Source of the DNA: Sacculina carcini
Lineage: Eukaryota > Arthropoda > Thecostraca > Sacculinidae
NCBI GenBank assembly: GCA_916048095.2
Contig: OU696578.1
Location: forward strand, 470,298 to 534,297
DNA: 64,000 nucleotides
Direction of reading: 5' to 3'
In this document: positions 34,304 to 64,000 of the stretch, piece by piece
Position numbering within the stretch: position 1 is the stretch's first letter
How the letters are laid out: each line of letters starts with the position of its first letter
The notes under the pieces: model-generated
Told to the model about the DNA's origin: nothing
Seen by the model: only the letters and a program-made list of their open reading frames with translations
The model's database searches: none
Position numbers and translations under genes: made by a program

Positions 34304-35097
34304 TTTGCTCCCTTTGTTCCTAATAATTCTTCTTTCAAAAATTTTACATTTAGGATTCTGTATCGTACACCGTAGACACGAATATGCTTGACCAACACCT
34401 GCTGACATATAAGTTCAGTCGAGAACCGCTTGATAACTCGAAATATTCGCTAAATTGTTGAACATTTGGCGACTGAATGAACTTTTATCGCGGAGACCAA
34501 CGACTGTAATGTTAGTTCATCAGAAAAACCATGACACACTCAAATGATATTAGCATAAATGCGATTAATGTCTACCAAATGAAAAACGTTCCATATAATA
34601 ATTAACTATAATAAGAGCGAGTATCTTGCAAATTAATGCCATTTCTTTCAACAGCTATCCCTCGAACTGCATATCAAAATAATTGCCATTGTATAAAAAT
34701 GATACATCATGTATGAAGGGTTTGTGATGACACGAAATGGTATGAGGTCGTGTGAATTTGACAATTTTGAGCATTGTAGCCTACTGCACGTTGTCTTGAA
34801 CACAGTTCGTCTGATTCAGGCATGCATAATCACCTCGTGACCTCAGCTCACCTCAACCACTTAAGCTCGCGGAATCAATCACACGCAGACACACACCCGT
34901 GTTCACAAGCTCAATTACACCCTCACACACACATACACACACATACAGATACACGGATCCAATCACAAACGTTCTCACGCCCACGGATTTAACCTCATTC
35001 ACATACATTCTCTCTTTCACAAAGCACGCACACTGGCGTGTTCACAGGTTCAATCACTAACGCACACATTAGGTGATGAGATGAAACTCAGTCCAAC

Positions 35098-35240
35098 TTA
35101 CCTTCTGCGAGGACAGGTTGGCATAACAGTCACGAGGTTCCACTCTGGCCAGCGTGACGATATCGGTGTTGCGTGTTGACGCCAGGCACCACCAGCCACT
35201 AATGATCGCCGGCAAGACGCAATTCGCTCAGCGACAGTAA
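35098..35240 (-). other. Possible exon of unknown gene or 5' UTR
   Basis: An open segment encoding a block with WWCLASTRNTDIVTLARVEP followed by RDCYANLSSQK, ending exactly at a strong donor CAGAAG|GTAAGT. The acceptor is unclear. It could be an upstream non-coding exon of the ImpL2-like gene, whose first coding exon has its own acceptor, or an exon of an unrecognised gene. No family was recognised. Confidence 0.25.
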
Positions 35241-35603
35241 ACAAGATGTTGCGCCTAGCTAGCCAGCCTACATGACTTGTTATGCCAAGTTCAGCCGGTG
35301 CAAGCAATACATCTCGCTGACAACATGCAGATGAGCACACACATAGAAACTAGCAGACATAGATGAACACACCCACAAACATCCATTATATTGGCCACAC
35401 AGTACACTCACAGTACGCCACACATATACGAACATGGACAATGTTATTGCAACATACACATCCATCATATCAACACATACATTTTTCATTGAGCAGCATA
35501 TACAAAAATTCCGCTTGGATTAAATCAAAATACGGTGGAGTAAATGATAATGTTATCTGTATATATTTTGCAGAATTACACCGAATTAACACATACAACT
35601 ACG

Positions 35604-36262
35604 TTATGAAGTACTAACACTCACGTAACTTACACGTAGTAACTCGTAATGAAACTCACGTAACTTACACGTAATAACTCGAAATAACACTCCCGTAACT
35701 TACACGTAATAACTCGTAATAACACTCACGTAACTTACACGTAATAACTCGTAATAACACTCACGTAACTTACACGTAATAACTCGTAATGAAACTCACG
35801 TAACTTACACGTAATAACTCGTACTAACACTCACGTAACTTATACGTAATAACTTGTAATAACACTCACGTAACTTATACGTAATAACTTGTAATAACAC
35901 TCACGTAACTTACACGTAATAACTCGTACTAACACTCACGTATCTTACACGTAATAACTCGTAATAACACTCCCGTAACTTACACGTAATAACTCGTAAT
36001 AACATTCACGTAACTTACACGTAATAACTCGTAATAACACTCACGTAACTTACACGTAATAACTCGTAATAACACTCACGTAACTTACACGTAATAACTT
36101 GTAATAACACTCACGTATCTTACACGTAATAACTCGTAATAACACTCACGTAACTTACACGTAATAACTTGTAATAACACTCACGTAACTTACACGTAAT
36201 AACTTGTAATAACACTCACGTATCTTACACGTAATAACTCGTAATAACATTCAAGTAACTTG
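35604..36262. repeat. 35-bp minisatellite, about 18 copies
   Basis: The unit is AACACTCACGTAACTTACAC followed by GTAATAACTCGTAAT, with few substitutions. Contains many ACGTAA/ACGTAAT motifs. No conserved repeat with variable spacers, so it is not a CRISPR. Confidence 0.95.
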
Positions 36263-37770
36263 CAGACACAACACTCGCTCAACACACGCACACTTTGACA
36301 CCGTTCTAACACGCCACACGCTTCAAGAAAGATTTTGCGACCAGGCCACACATAACCACTCACAAACACACTCACACACTAGTACATACACACGCAGAAC
36401 AGAACAGCGAATACATACATACGGCACACGCGCACATTCACGCTGGCACATACACACGCACAAGCACACGCGCATACTCATGCTGACACACAAACACTAG
36501 CACACACGAACACACGCGTACGAATCCATGCACACCATTTACTGCATATGTACAGTGCTGCCTATCATTCACGATGGATATGTGCGTTTGTGCACTAAAT
36601 TTGTACTTTGATTTTCATGTTGTTCAAACACATTTGGATCACCTGGTTGATAAAACAACAGCGCTTGCCTATAAATGCAGCATACTCAGATGAAGTTCTT
36701 ATGTGCCAACTTCATTTAGACTTTAGGTCATTTAAGAAAATTAACATTGAGTCTGTCAAATTGTATTGAAGGTTTAAACGTCACTACCATCAGTGCGACA
36801 GACTCGACAGACTAGAAACACAATCTTCGCACAACCGCAAATGTTCAAAATGATCTAGAAACGAAAACGTGAAAACCACAAAGTGTATTTTCAAAGAATG
36901 AGTTCACGAGGTTTACTGCAATTTCTGCAACATTTTAGCGAACCCATTTAGCGCAACTTTTCTCTATTTTAAGCGCACCAAAACGTCGTCCAATTGATAA
37001 ATCACATCAGTAATTCACTGTTACAACAGTAACATCGGCGTTTAGTTCGATTTTACATGTATGAGCCACGATAAAAATATATTACAATCAACACTGCTTA
37101 TTATGTTCACAGGCAGTGCCGAATTCAACTTACACACACACACACACACACACCAGGTGTATGTACACTTGGTATGTGGTAAATGCAGTGGCATTTCCAT
37201 CCAACATGTAGAATGTTGTATGAAATACAGTCGGCCCTTCAAATATCATATTTGAAGCGACCGGGTAAAAATTCTACTAGTTTGTTGTCAGTCAACAAGC
37301 TGGAGTCAATCCTCCATTGAAAAATCACACACAACTATCGTTTCCCGCTATTTGGAGGTTCCACTGAGCTGCATGTACACGAATATTTCACCAAGCATGT
37401 GTGCATTGAGGAGCCTGTTTGTACCAGTTCAATCTTGTATTAACATATCGAACACAATTGATCGTGAAACAATAGCGTATCACATGAATATCACACAACA
37501 ACTGGAAATTGCCCTGAAAATTATCATTAAAATACGATCACTGATAACTCACAATGTGCGATGATCACGTGACAAACAGTCAACACACACACACACACAC
37601 ACACACACATAGTGGGCGACATGGTTGAGTGTTTGAATCAGGCAGCAGTCAACTATTAAAGCCAGAATAATTCGTGCACGTGGAGGCCACAAAATATCAA
37701 CAAAACTCGCGCGCGCTCTGTCGCCTCATATTTGGCAACAACACGGCGTATGGCAGACCGACTGTGTTGT
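36263..37770. other. Intergenic, no gene recognised
   Basis: CA-rich at 36360-36530 and short CA runs at 37132-37150 and 37585-37610. Otherwise AT-rich sequence without coding signal. Confidence 0.4.
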
Positions 37771-38880
37771 ACAGTACTGACACCATGTCTAGCTGACTGC
37801 TAGCTGACACATTATGTACAGTACTGACACCGTGTCTAACTGACTGCTAGCTGACACATTATGTACAGCACTGACACCGTGTCTAACTGACTGCTAGCTG
37901 ACATATTATGTACAGCACTGACACCATGTCCAACTGACTGCTAGCTGACACATTATGTACAGCACTGACACCGTGTCTAACTGACTGCTAGCTGACACAT
38001 TATGTACAGCACTGACACCATGTCTAACTGACTGCTAGCTGACACATTATGTACAGCACTGACACCGTGTCTAACTGACTGCTAGCTGACACATTATGTT
38101 CAGCACTGACACCGTGTCTAACTGACTGTAGCTGACACATTATGTACAGTACTGACACTGTGTCTAACTGACTGTAGCTGACACATTATGTACAGTACTG
38201 ACACCGTGTCTAACTGACTGCTAGCTGACACATTATGTACAGTACTGACACCATGTCTAACTGACTGCTAGCTGACACATTATGTACAGCACTGACACCG
38301 TGTCTAACTGACTGCTAGCTGACACATTATGTTCAGCACTGACACTGTGTCTAACTGACTGTAGCTGACATATTATGTACAGTACTGACACCATGTCTAA
38401 CTGGCTGCTAACTGACACATTATGTACAGCACTGACACCGTGTCTAACTGACTGCTAGCTGACACATTATGTACAGTACTGACACCGTGTCTAACTGACT
38501 GCTAGCTGACACATTATGTACAGCACTGACACCGTGTCTAACTGACTGCTAGCTGACACATTATGTACAGCACTGACACCGTGTCTAACTGACTGCTAGC
38601 TGACACATTATGTACAGTACTGACACCGTGTCTAACTGACTGCTAGCTGACACCGTGTCTAACTGACTGCTAGCTGACACATTATGTACAGTACTGACAC
38701 CGTGTCTAACTGACTGCTAGCTGACACATTATGTACATCACTGACACCGTGTCCAACTGACTGTAGCTGACACATTATGTACAGTACTGACACCGTGTCT
38801 AACTGACTGCTAGCTGACACATTATGTACAGCACTGACACCGTGTCTAACTGACTGCTAGCTGACACATTATGTACAGCG
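37771..38880. repeat. 47-bp minisatellite in the DPP8/9 3' flank, about 23 copies
   Basis: The plus-strand unit is GTACAGCACTGACACCGTGT followed by CTAACTGACTGCTAGCTGACACATTAT, with C/T, A/G and single-base deletion variants. The array ends 16 bp from the DPP8/9 stop codon, so it forms the start of that gene's 3' UTR unless the transcript ends at once. Confidence 0.95.
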
Positions 38881-38895
38881 ATGGCAGTCAGCAAG

Positions 38896-58138
<19,243 letters not shown>

Positions 58139-59143
58139 TAACACAAATTCAGCGTGAGAGCCAAACTGACACGTACAAGTTATTATCAGCAGCTATAATA
58201 AAACTCCTCAAATAATATCAATGTATACAATCTAGACTCGCCCCTAGATAAGCACATTGTCAGAATCACCCACAAAACGTGTAACACTACAATGAGACAC
58301 CCAACAAGATGCAATACTAGCACTGGGATGCACAATTGCATATATTCAGACTTCGAAAACCTCAAATGGTCATTTTATCAAACGGCTGATTATAAAATGG
58401 AAAAATTTGATACACGAACGTAAAAAGACACTCACAAATAGCGACACAAAACCAACCCGATTCAGTCACGCAACTAAAACCGATACATTATGAAAACGCC
58501 GTAAACTTGGACCTCAACCAGAGAAAAACTCAGACCGGTAGCCGCATTGATATATTTTGCGCCACATTAAGTATAATTAAGAAACTAAATCAACGTGTTT
58601 GAGATATTCAAAAATCATTACCAACCCATAATATCTATTTTGTGTATCCTATGCTATATTTCTGATTGTTATCAATATTTAAGGTTCTGATGCTCGAACT
58701 TGCAATTGCTACAGCAACGCTTCTTTGACAAAAATGGCGTTAACGTAAATATCGTTCATGCCCGTTGGTTCTTTTGCTGAATGGTTTGTTTTTCGATGCA
58801 GATTTTATTTCACATAGTAAGTTGTGTAAGCACTGTTTCTGTTTTAACCCAAAGTAAGATTGAGATGATCAATCGGTGTATTTGTGGGTAAGCGATGTTG
58901 TATTAGTTTCTGTGCGCCTTTCTAGAGAGGTAACTCCCGGCAGACTCAAGTGGAGGTGTTAACGAACGAACCGGGTCAATTTAACACTGACTATCGTGTA
59001 TATTCCATTACGCACACATTTAATCTCGTTTACTATACATGCTTAGATTATTGTTTCTCATCGCAATGCTTGTTGTGTGTTCGTTGATACATAGCTGAAG
59101 TCGCCCATTCACCGGTATCAAGTGGTTGGCATTGTAGCGCGTC
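58139..59143. promoter_or_regulatory. Intergenic region between divergent DPP8/9 and MRPL16
   Basis: About 1 kb separates the two head-to-head start codons, so promoters for both genes must lie here unless there are far upstream exons. The sequence is AT-rich. No TATA box or CpG-dense core stands out to me. Confidence 0.4.
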
Positions 59144-59881
59144 ATGGACGGGTTGAGCTGCCTGCGAGGCAGTCTGTGTCGCGTCCAGGTTCTTGTCTGT
59201 GACGGTCGAGTGGTGCTGAGTCGACGAGGCATTCAGTTTTTCCGGCCGCCGCCTGACTACAGCGGCGTCGAGTTGCCGGAGCGACGACGACTGCCCGTGC
59301 TGCCCAAGGTGCCAAACACGGGCACCATTTTGCGTCCGATCAAAATGCCCAAGCGACTGGCCGACATGCGCGGCCCCGAACCAGTGCACAACGAGCTGCA
59401 GTACAAGCAGTACGGCATTGTGGCGGTGGGCGGCGGCATGCTGCGCCACTGTCATCTCGAGATGATGCGGCTCGGTCTGGCGCGCTATCTCGACCAGAAG
59501 CGCATGTTCCTGGCGTGGCGCGTGCCGGCGCCGTGGAAGCCCATCACTAAGAAAGGCCAAGGCAAGCGGATGGGCGGCGGCAAGGGTGCAATCAAGGAGT
59601 ACGGCGTGCCGGTCAAACCAGACCGCGTGATAGTCGAGCTGGGCGGACACTGCGAGTTCGAGGAGGTGAAGCGACGACTCACCACCATCGCCAACAAGTT
59701 ACCCTTCGCGGCGCGAGCTATCAGCCACGACCTGCTCAAAAAGGAAGCCCAGAGAACGTTGTGGGAGGCGCGTAACAACAAGAACCACTACACGTTCGAG
59801 TACCACATGCGCAACAACATGCAGAATTGTCACCAGTGGTGTTCGCCCTACGACAGAATGTGGTTCGGCAAGTATTTGTGA
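59144..59881 (+). CDS. MRPL16: Mitochondrial large-subunit ribosomal protein uL16m (245 aa)
   Basis: MRPL16 is a core protein of the mitoribosomal large subunit near the tRNA-binding sites. This is one uninterrupted exon. The N-terminus (MDGLSCLRGSLCRVQVLVCD) is Arg-containing, lacks acids up to residue 20 except one Asp, and fits a mitochondrial presequence. The body has PPPDYSGVELPERR, KRLADMRGPEPVH, QYGIVAVGGG, the uL16 signature GKRMGGGKGAI, VELGGHCEFEEV and KLPFAARA. The length is typical (human 251 aa). The start ATG has G at -3 and G at +4. It is head-to-head with DPP8/9 and tail-to-tail with Patched. Confidence 0.97.
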   Translation: MDGLSCLRGSLCRVQVLVCDGRVVLSRRGIQFFRPPPDYSGVELPERRRLPVLPKVPNTGTILRPIKMPKRLADMRGPEPVHNELQYKQYGIVAVGGGMLRHCHLEMMRLGLARYLDQKRMFLAWRVPAPWKPITKKGQGKRMGGGKGAIKEYGVPVKPDRVIVELGGHCEFEEVKRRLTTIANKLPFAARAISHDLLKKEAQRTLWEARNNKNHYTFEYHMRNNMQNCHQWCSPYDRMWFGKYL

Positions 59882-60093
59882 TAGCAAGTCACTGTGTGTG
59901 TGTGTGTGTATGTGCGTGTGCGTGTACGCGTATTGTTTGGGTGTCTTGGTGGGCCACATGTTGTAGTGCTTGTTCTAGAAACAATTATTGATCTTCTAAT
60001 TCACACAGAACTTGAGCGAATGACATGGTTAACGTGCAAAGATGGTGCGTTATCATTGAGTGAGTTTACTGGCGGGCCGGTCCATTGATATAC

Positions 60094-60099
60094 AATAAA
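60094..60099 (+). terminator. Candidate polyadenylation signal of MRPL16
   Basis: AATAAA 213 bp after the MRPL16 stop codon, followed by T-rich sequence. It is the first canonical hexamer downstream that I see. Confidence 0.55.
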
Positions 60100-60473
60100 C
60101 AGTCTTATAAAATTGCATACATTGAGTCCAGCGTATAAAAAGTTCACGCACTCGGTCACATGAATGAACACATGTTCACGCGCACAACTTGTTCAATGCA
60201 CCATAGCTGATGTGCATTCGACCAGCGCAACACTAAAATGATCAACAAATATGGCTAGAAAATGCACACAAATACACACGCGCGGCCAGTGGGACACACA
60301 CACACACACATGAGCATGATTTGAACTTGGCGTTTGATGCTGAAATTGCAACCAACAATACTGATTTGCCAACACGTACTAAATACATAGCACACACACA
60401 AATGGAGGACGAAACACAACAATGGCACGAGCTGAAATCTTCACTGAGACGAGATCTTGACGGAATCTTGCGG

Positions 60474-60479
60474 TTTATT
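60474..60479 (-). terminator. Candidate polyadenylation signal of Patched
   Basis: AATAAA on the minus strand (TTTATT on plus), 37 bp beyond the Patched stop codon. Confidence 0.55.
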
Positions 60480-60515
60480 TTGTCGATGGCCAATGAGGAG
60501 ATGCTGGACCGGCCA

Positions 60516-61296
60516 TCAGCTGGAAGAAGTGTGGTGACGTGTGGAGGATCTGGTGGTGTCAGTGCGCGTGCAGTGACGTCGTGCATGTTGTCTGTGACGG
60601 CCGGGCCTGGCGCAGTGTCGTCGCTGTGAGTCCCCGCACGAGGGGGGAGGACGGTGCACCTCCACCTTGACCCGCGTCGTGGCAGTTACAGTGAGCGTGC
60701 GGTCTGTGGTAGTGGAACAGCGGCCGGCCGAGGAGCCCTCATTGTCGGGGTAGCTGGTTTCCACGACCACGTGCGGCTCGACCACGATGTCGTGCGTGTG
60801 CGAGTCCTGGCGGCGCGGCGTCTCATGCTCGTCCGTGTGCCTGTGGTGGCGCGAGGGAGACGCACGACCGCAGCACGCAGAACGACTGCATGAGGAACAA
60901 GATGAAGAACACGAGGATGAGGGGGCAGCAGAGGAGTGACCGGACACGCTGGAACAAGCCGACTCCTCGGTGATTGTACTCAAGCTGACACGACTGCCAT
61001 GTTGTTGTCTCGGTGTTGGCGGAGCTGCAGATCCTCTTCTGTCACTGGTCGTCGAGCTGTGCGGCGGCGGCGGCGGCGGCGTTGATGACGAGGAGGATGA
61101 GCGGTAGACTCGAGGACCGCGCGTGCGATGTTGTGAGACGGTCGGCACAGGACTGGGTGCACATAACAGCCGACCATCACTGTTGAGTGCCCGCACCTCG
61201 GCCGGCGGTCCTACCATTGCCAGTAATGCAGGCAGCACGAGCAACGCGTTCAACACGCCCAGCAATACCATCACCAGCAACGCAACACAAAAATAC
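60516..61296 (-). CDS. ptc: Patched (hedgehog receptor), last exon only, 259 aa
   Basis: Patched is a 12-TM RND-family sterol transporter that restrains Smoothened until bound by Hedgehog. This exon begins after a (TG)n-CAG acceptor in phase 2 and reads YFCVALLVMVLLGVLNALLV then LPALLAMVGPPAEV: the last transmembrane helix and the GP..EV motif of Patched. A cytoplasmic tail of about 220 residues follows, rich in Ser, Pro, His and Arg. It has a poly-Ser/poly-Pro stretch (about residues 60-80), a cysteine-serine run (about 145-165) and a TVTATTRVKVEVHRPPP block resembling the distal tail of PTCH1. I see no PPxY motif, which in other Patched proteins recruits HECT ubiquitin ligases. Upstream exons must lie to the right; none could be placed confidently within 61297-64000. 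Confidence 0.9.
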
Positions 61297-61871
61297 CTGC
61301 ACACACACACACACGTGCAGCGTTGAAATATGATGAACCTCTTCCCCGGAACAACTATAACATATAATAGTATGTACAAAAATTAAATTGCAGTTATCAT
61401 AAGACAAACATATAATTACATATATTAAATGCGTTGCCTAACAAAAATAATGAGCACAGACAGAAAAACGCCGAACGCTTTGAATAAGGTGGCACCGTTA
61501 ATGCTGTATTCACACAATGATTTGCTGAAAACAACATTGACATTGACAGTTCATCAGGCTGAGATGCAAGCCAGTTGAGCATTGCAATGCTCTCGGCTCG
61601 TAACAACCATTGTCCATGTGTGTGTGTGTGACATGTGCATGATGGCCGTTTGCGAATATGTTCTGGGAGATCAGATTCACTCGTAACTATGAAGTGAAGC
61701 GGCGGCATCACACGTGACACACACACACACGTGCATACAATAACAGTATAACTGTGTGCGCATGCATATGAGAGCGAGTGAGCGTGTGTGAAGCGAGTGA
61801 CGAGATCAAAAAACCGCCGCCGACACGACCGCTATCACAACAACTGACAGACACCACCCGCAGTGCGTGCC

Positions 61872-61948
<77 letters not shown>

Positions 61949-62274
61949 TGGCGGGTAGAAAGGCACGAGATGTCAGTGACAGTGAGGTCCTGCTGTACTT
62001 CAATAGCTGCCGACCATCCTCCAAGTGGAGCTTTGCAAGATCACTAACTAACAAGGGCAACGTCAATGTTCTAGCATGATGGTGCGTGACTTTCTCTCTC
62101 TCTCGCTGATTCGCCACTTCTTAATGGCTCTGAGCCAACTCTTCATTTTCCACAACACCGCTAAAAATTGCAATAAATTCAGTTGCTGCAGCAAACAAAA
62201 TGTCAGCAAGTGACAGGAAACGCAAATGAATGAAATATGAATGATGCAGCACTGATCGGGACTGCGACCAAGAT
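61297..62274. other. Patched upstream intronic sequence
   Basis: CA run at the acceptor (61299-61315) and a 75-bp (GT)n at 61873-61947. A 44-codon plus-strand frame starts right after the (GT)n (MAGRKARDVSDSEVLLYF...), but it has no recognised domain and no supporting splice structure. Confidence 0.4.
61873..61947. repeat. (GT)n microsatellite
   Basis: About 37 uninterrupted GT units. Confidence 0.97.
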
Positions 62275-62442
62275 CAGTGGCGGCGCCAGGATTGATTGAG
62301 TCACTGATTCAGTCCTCGAACTTGAACCAAAATTACAGGACTTGATTTACAGTGGTAAGAAATTGAAATGTCCACGATTATGATTTGGGGGCATAGGCAT
62401 ATTTGGGGGGCTCCAGCCCCTCCCCCCTAGGCGCGGCCACTG
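62275..62442. mobile_element. hAT miniature element, CAGTGGCGG family, perfect duplication
   Basis: 168 bp from CAGTGGCGGCGCCAGGATTG to GGCGCGGCCACTG, flanked by ACCAAGAT on both sides (62267-62274 and 62443-62450). Shortest and apparently youngest of this family here. Confidence 0.93.
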
Positions 62443-62565
62443 ACCAAGATGCCGTGCAGAGTACATCTGACAGTGGCGCATCTGGTGATAGAAAAAACTT
62501 GAATCTTTACCAACTTCAGAACGATTAAACCTATTATTCGAAGTCACATAAGTTGAATGAAGTTA

Positions 62566-62640
62566 GACAGGGTTAGGTTAGACTAGACTAGGCTAAGTTA
62601 TATTAGATTAGGTTAGGATAAGATATGTTAGGTTGTGTTA
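62566..62640. repeat. Degenerate TTAGG/GTTAGGTTAG repeat
   Basis: About 75 bp of GGTTAGGTTAG-like units with substitutions, a common interspersed pattern in genomes with TTAGG telomeres. It is internal and imperfect, so it is not a telomere. Confidence 0.6.
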
Positions 62641-63251
62641 GCCAGTCAGGCCAGGTTGGTCAGGGCAAAATGGTACTAGAGCCCCACTGATGCAGCAGTA
62701 ACATACGTGCGGATTACACAACGAATGTCTGCCAATACAGGCTGCTGGCTGATGTCATTCTATAATATTGCGTGCAGATGAACGGTGAAAGACGAGAAGA
62801 GAACATGATGAACGAGCAACAAGCAACACTTTGGTGCTAATGTGAGGGTCGACCGGCAAGAAACAGAGACACGGCAGAAGAGAGTGAGGTGAAAAAAACA
62901 GCAGATGTTCCCTGGTCTCCTGCAGTCTCCAAGAAGCAAAACATTACAACTGTCACACACCGACCAAGTTGAAACATTGACACTCACACACACAAGACAG
63001 ACACACAGACATACAGGGTGTGGTGAAATAACAGCGACCTGCGGTGTAGTGAAAATGGCGCCAAGTTGAAACATCGACACTCACACTCACACACACACAC
63101 AAGACACAGGCAGATGCGGTGTAGTGAAAATGGCGAGTCACTCGGCGACGCCACCATCAAAGCCACCACTGAGGCGTTAACGAGACTGGCGACGCGGAAA
63201 AAACTTCAGACAGCAGTGAAAAAGCCGACAACACGGCACCAACATTAAGTG

Positions 63252-63285
<34 letters not shown>

Positions 63286-64000
63286 GGAACAGATGAAAGA
63301 AACAGCAGTGGCGAGTGGGACAGGCAGAACGAGACGGGCAAGAACACCTGATGTATGTGACAAGCTGCAAATATGTGAACAAGACCAGTCTGTCACTCGC
63401 TCCTTCAAGTGCCAGGTCATTCTCAATTGCAAATGACTTCATTCTCGAGACAAACTTACCTTATATCCCCTCATGCTCAATCGAAAAGGCGATTTTTTCA
63501 CAACATAACACAAAGTGTCAATGTTATATAGCATATACACAAGCTCAGCAGAAGAAACGACACACATGATGGAAAGGGTTGAAATGACATTAACACACAA
63601 ACATCGTGCCAAAAACGGTGGTGTCTTGTAACTATTGTCACGTGTTGTATTGCAACAATTCTCCGTTTCGGTGACATTTTCACAACAAACCACCAGAATA
63701 TGTTTGATCTAACATGGCAAAAGAGAGCATAGTCATCTCAAAGTAAGTTGACACAGACGCGAGAAAATACAAACAATGCAATACCTTCTTTCATTGCAAC
63801 AAAATCTTGTTGAGACAACTTATAAATATGTGACTTATTAATGAAAATGCAGCTTAATAGTCTTATTTGCTGGTAGCTTAACTTGCAAATTCCGCTCAAA
63901 GCAGCTATAAATGAAAACCGAATAAATCTCAACATTTGACAAAATCGTGCACGCTAGTACAGTCGAATATCATTGAGATAACTCGGATATATTTTGTACC
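62641..64000. other. No recognised gene; short repeats
   Basis: Contains a duplicated segment (GCGGTGTAGTGAAAATGGCG at about 63042-63061 and 63116-63135) and a (GA)n run at 63255-63284. Some frames look coding-like near 63100-63240, but I could not link them to Patched or another family. Confidence 0.35.

Noticed and set aside
35604..38880. Regular repeat arrays that might suggest CRISPR
   Set aside because: The units are head-to-tail with no unique spacers, and the sequence is eukaryotic.
62566..62640. Telomere-like TTAGG repeats
   Set aside because: Degenerate, only 75 bp long and flanked by ordinary sequence on both sides.
62984..63240. Minus frames near 63.1 kb considered as the penultimate Patched exon
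   Set aside because: Hydrophobic stretches occur, but none matches the Patched segment that must precede the last exon, and no donor of the required phase joins to 61296.

Overview
The window is nuclear DNA of an invertebrate animal. Its genes are interrupted by introns, it carries many short DNA-transposon copies and LINE fragments, and it is very rich in CA/TG microsatellites, minisatellites and one long satellite. An ImpL2/zig-type secreted two-Ig protein, a NUPR1-like protein of invertebrate type and degenerate TTAGG-like repeats lean toward a protostome, possibly an ecdysozoan. The sequence alone does not fix the taxon. DNAAF5 implies motile cilia or flagella somewhere in the life cycle.

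I rebuilt seven genes by reading exons, splice sites and phases. From left to right: NUPR1-like (minus, 6854-7069, one exon); PIGV (minus, 8 exons, 8715-20406, 495 aa); DNAAF5 (minus, one uninterrupted exon, 10204-13068) lying inside PIGV intron 6 on the same strand; an ImpL2/zig-like two-Ig secreted protein (minus, 7 coding exons, 23934-30118, 303 aa); DPP8/9 cytosolic dipeptidyl peptidase (minus, 15 exons, 38896-58138, about 901 aa); MRPL16 (plus, one exon, 59144-59881), head-to-head with DPP8/9; and the last exon of the hedgehog receptor Patched (minus, 60516-61296), tail-to-tail with MRPL16. The rest of Patched would lie to the right of the window. The genes look like ordinary housekeeping, developmental and ciliary genes and not a pathway cluster: GPI-anchor synthesis, dynein preassembly, peptide processing, mitochondrial translation, hedgehog signalling, and insulin-like or neural Ig signalling.

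The unusual biology is in the repeats and how they meet exon edges. PIGV intron 4 is an array of about 31 copies of its own 3' splice site plus the first 26 nt of exon 5. A DPP8/9 5' splice site is duplicated in frame 45 bp away. DPP8/9 intron 4 is almost entirely a 6.9-kb satellite with a 2.3-2.4-kb higher-order duplication. Intron 14 and the 3' flank of DPP8/9 are minisatellites that start at exon edges. Most 3' splice sites in DPP8/9, and several in PIGV, have a (TG)n run where a pyrimidine tract is expected.

Mobile DNA includes several hAT-type miniature elements. Four have perfect 8-bp target duplications (24148, 34035, 43313, 62275). There is also a TA-flanked inverted-repeat element holding a hAT zinc-finger remnant, a decayed Mos1-type mariner, two CR1-like LINE fragments, and a young 2.1-kb foldback element with 21-bp repeats in its arms. 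The foldback sits in one of the LINE fragments with a 4-bp TATA duplication whose removal restores the LINE reading frame.
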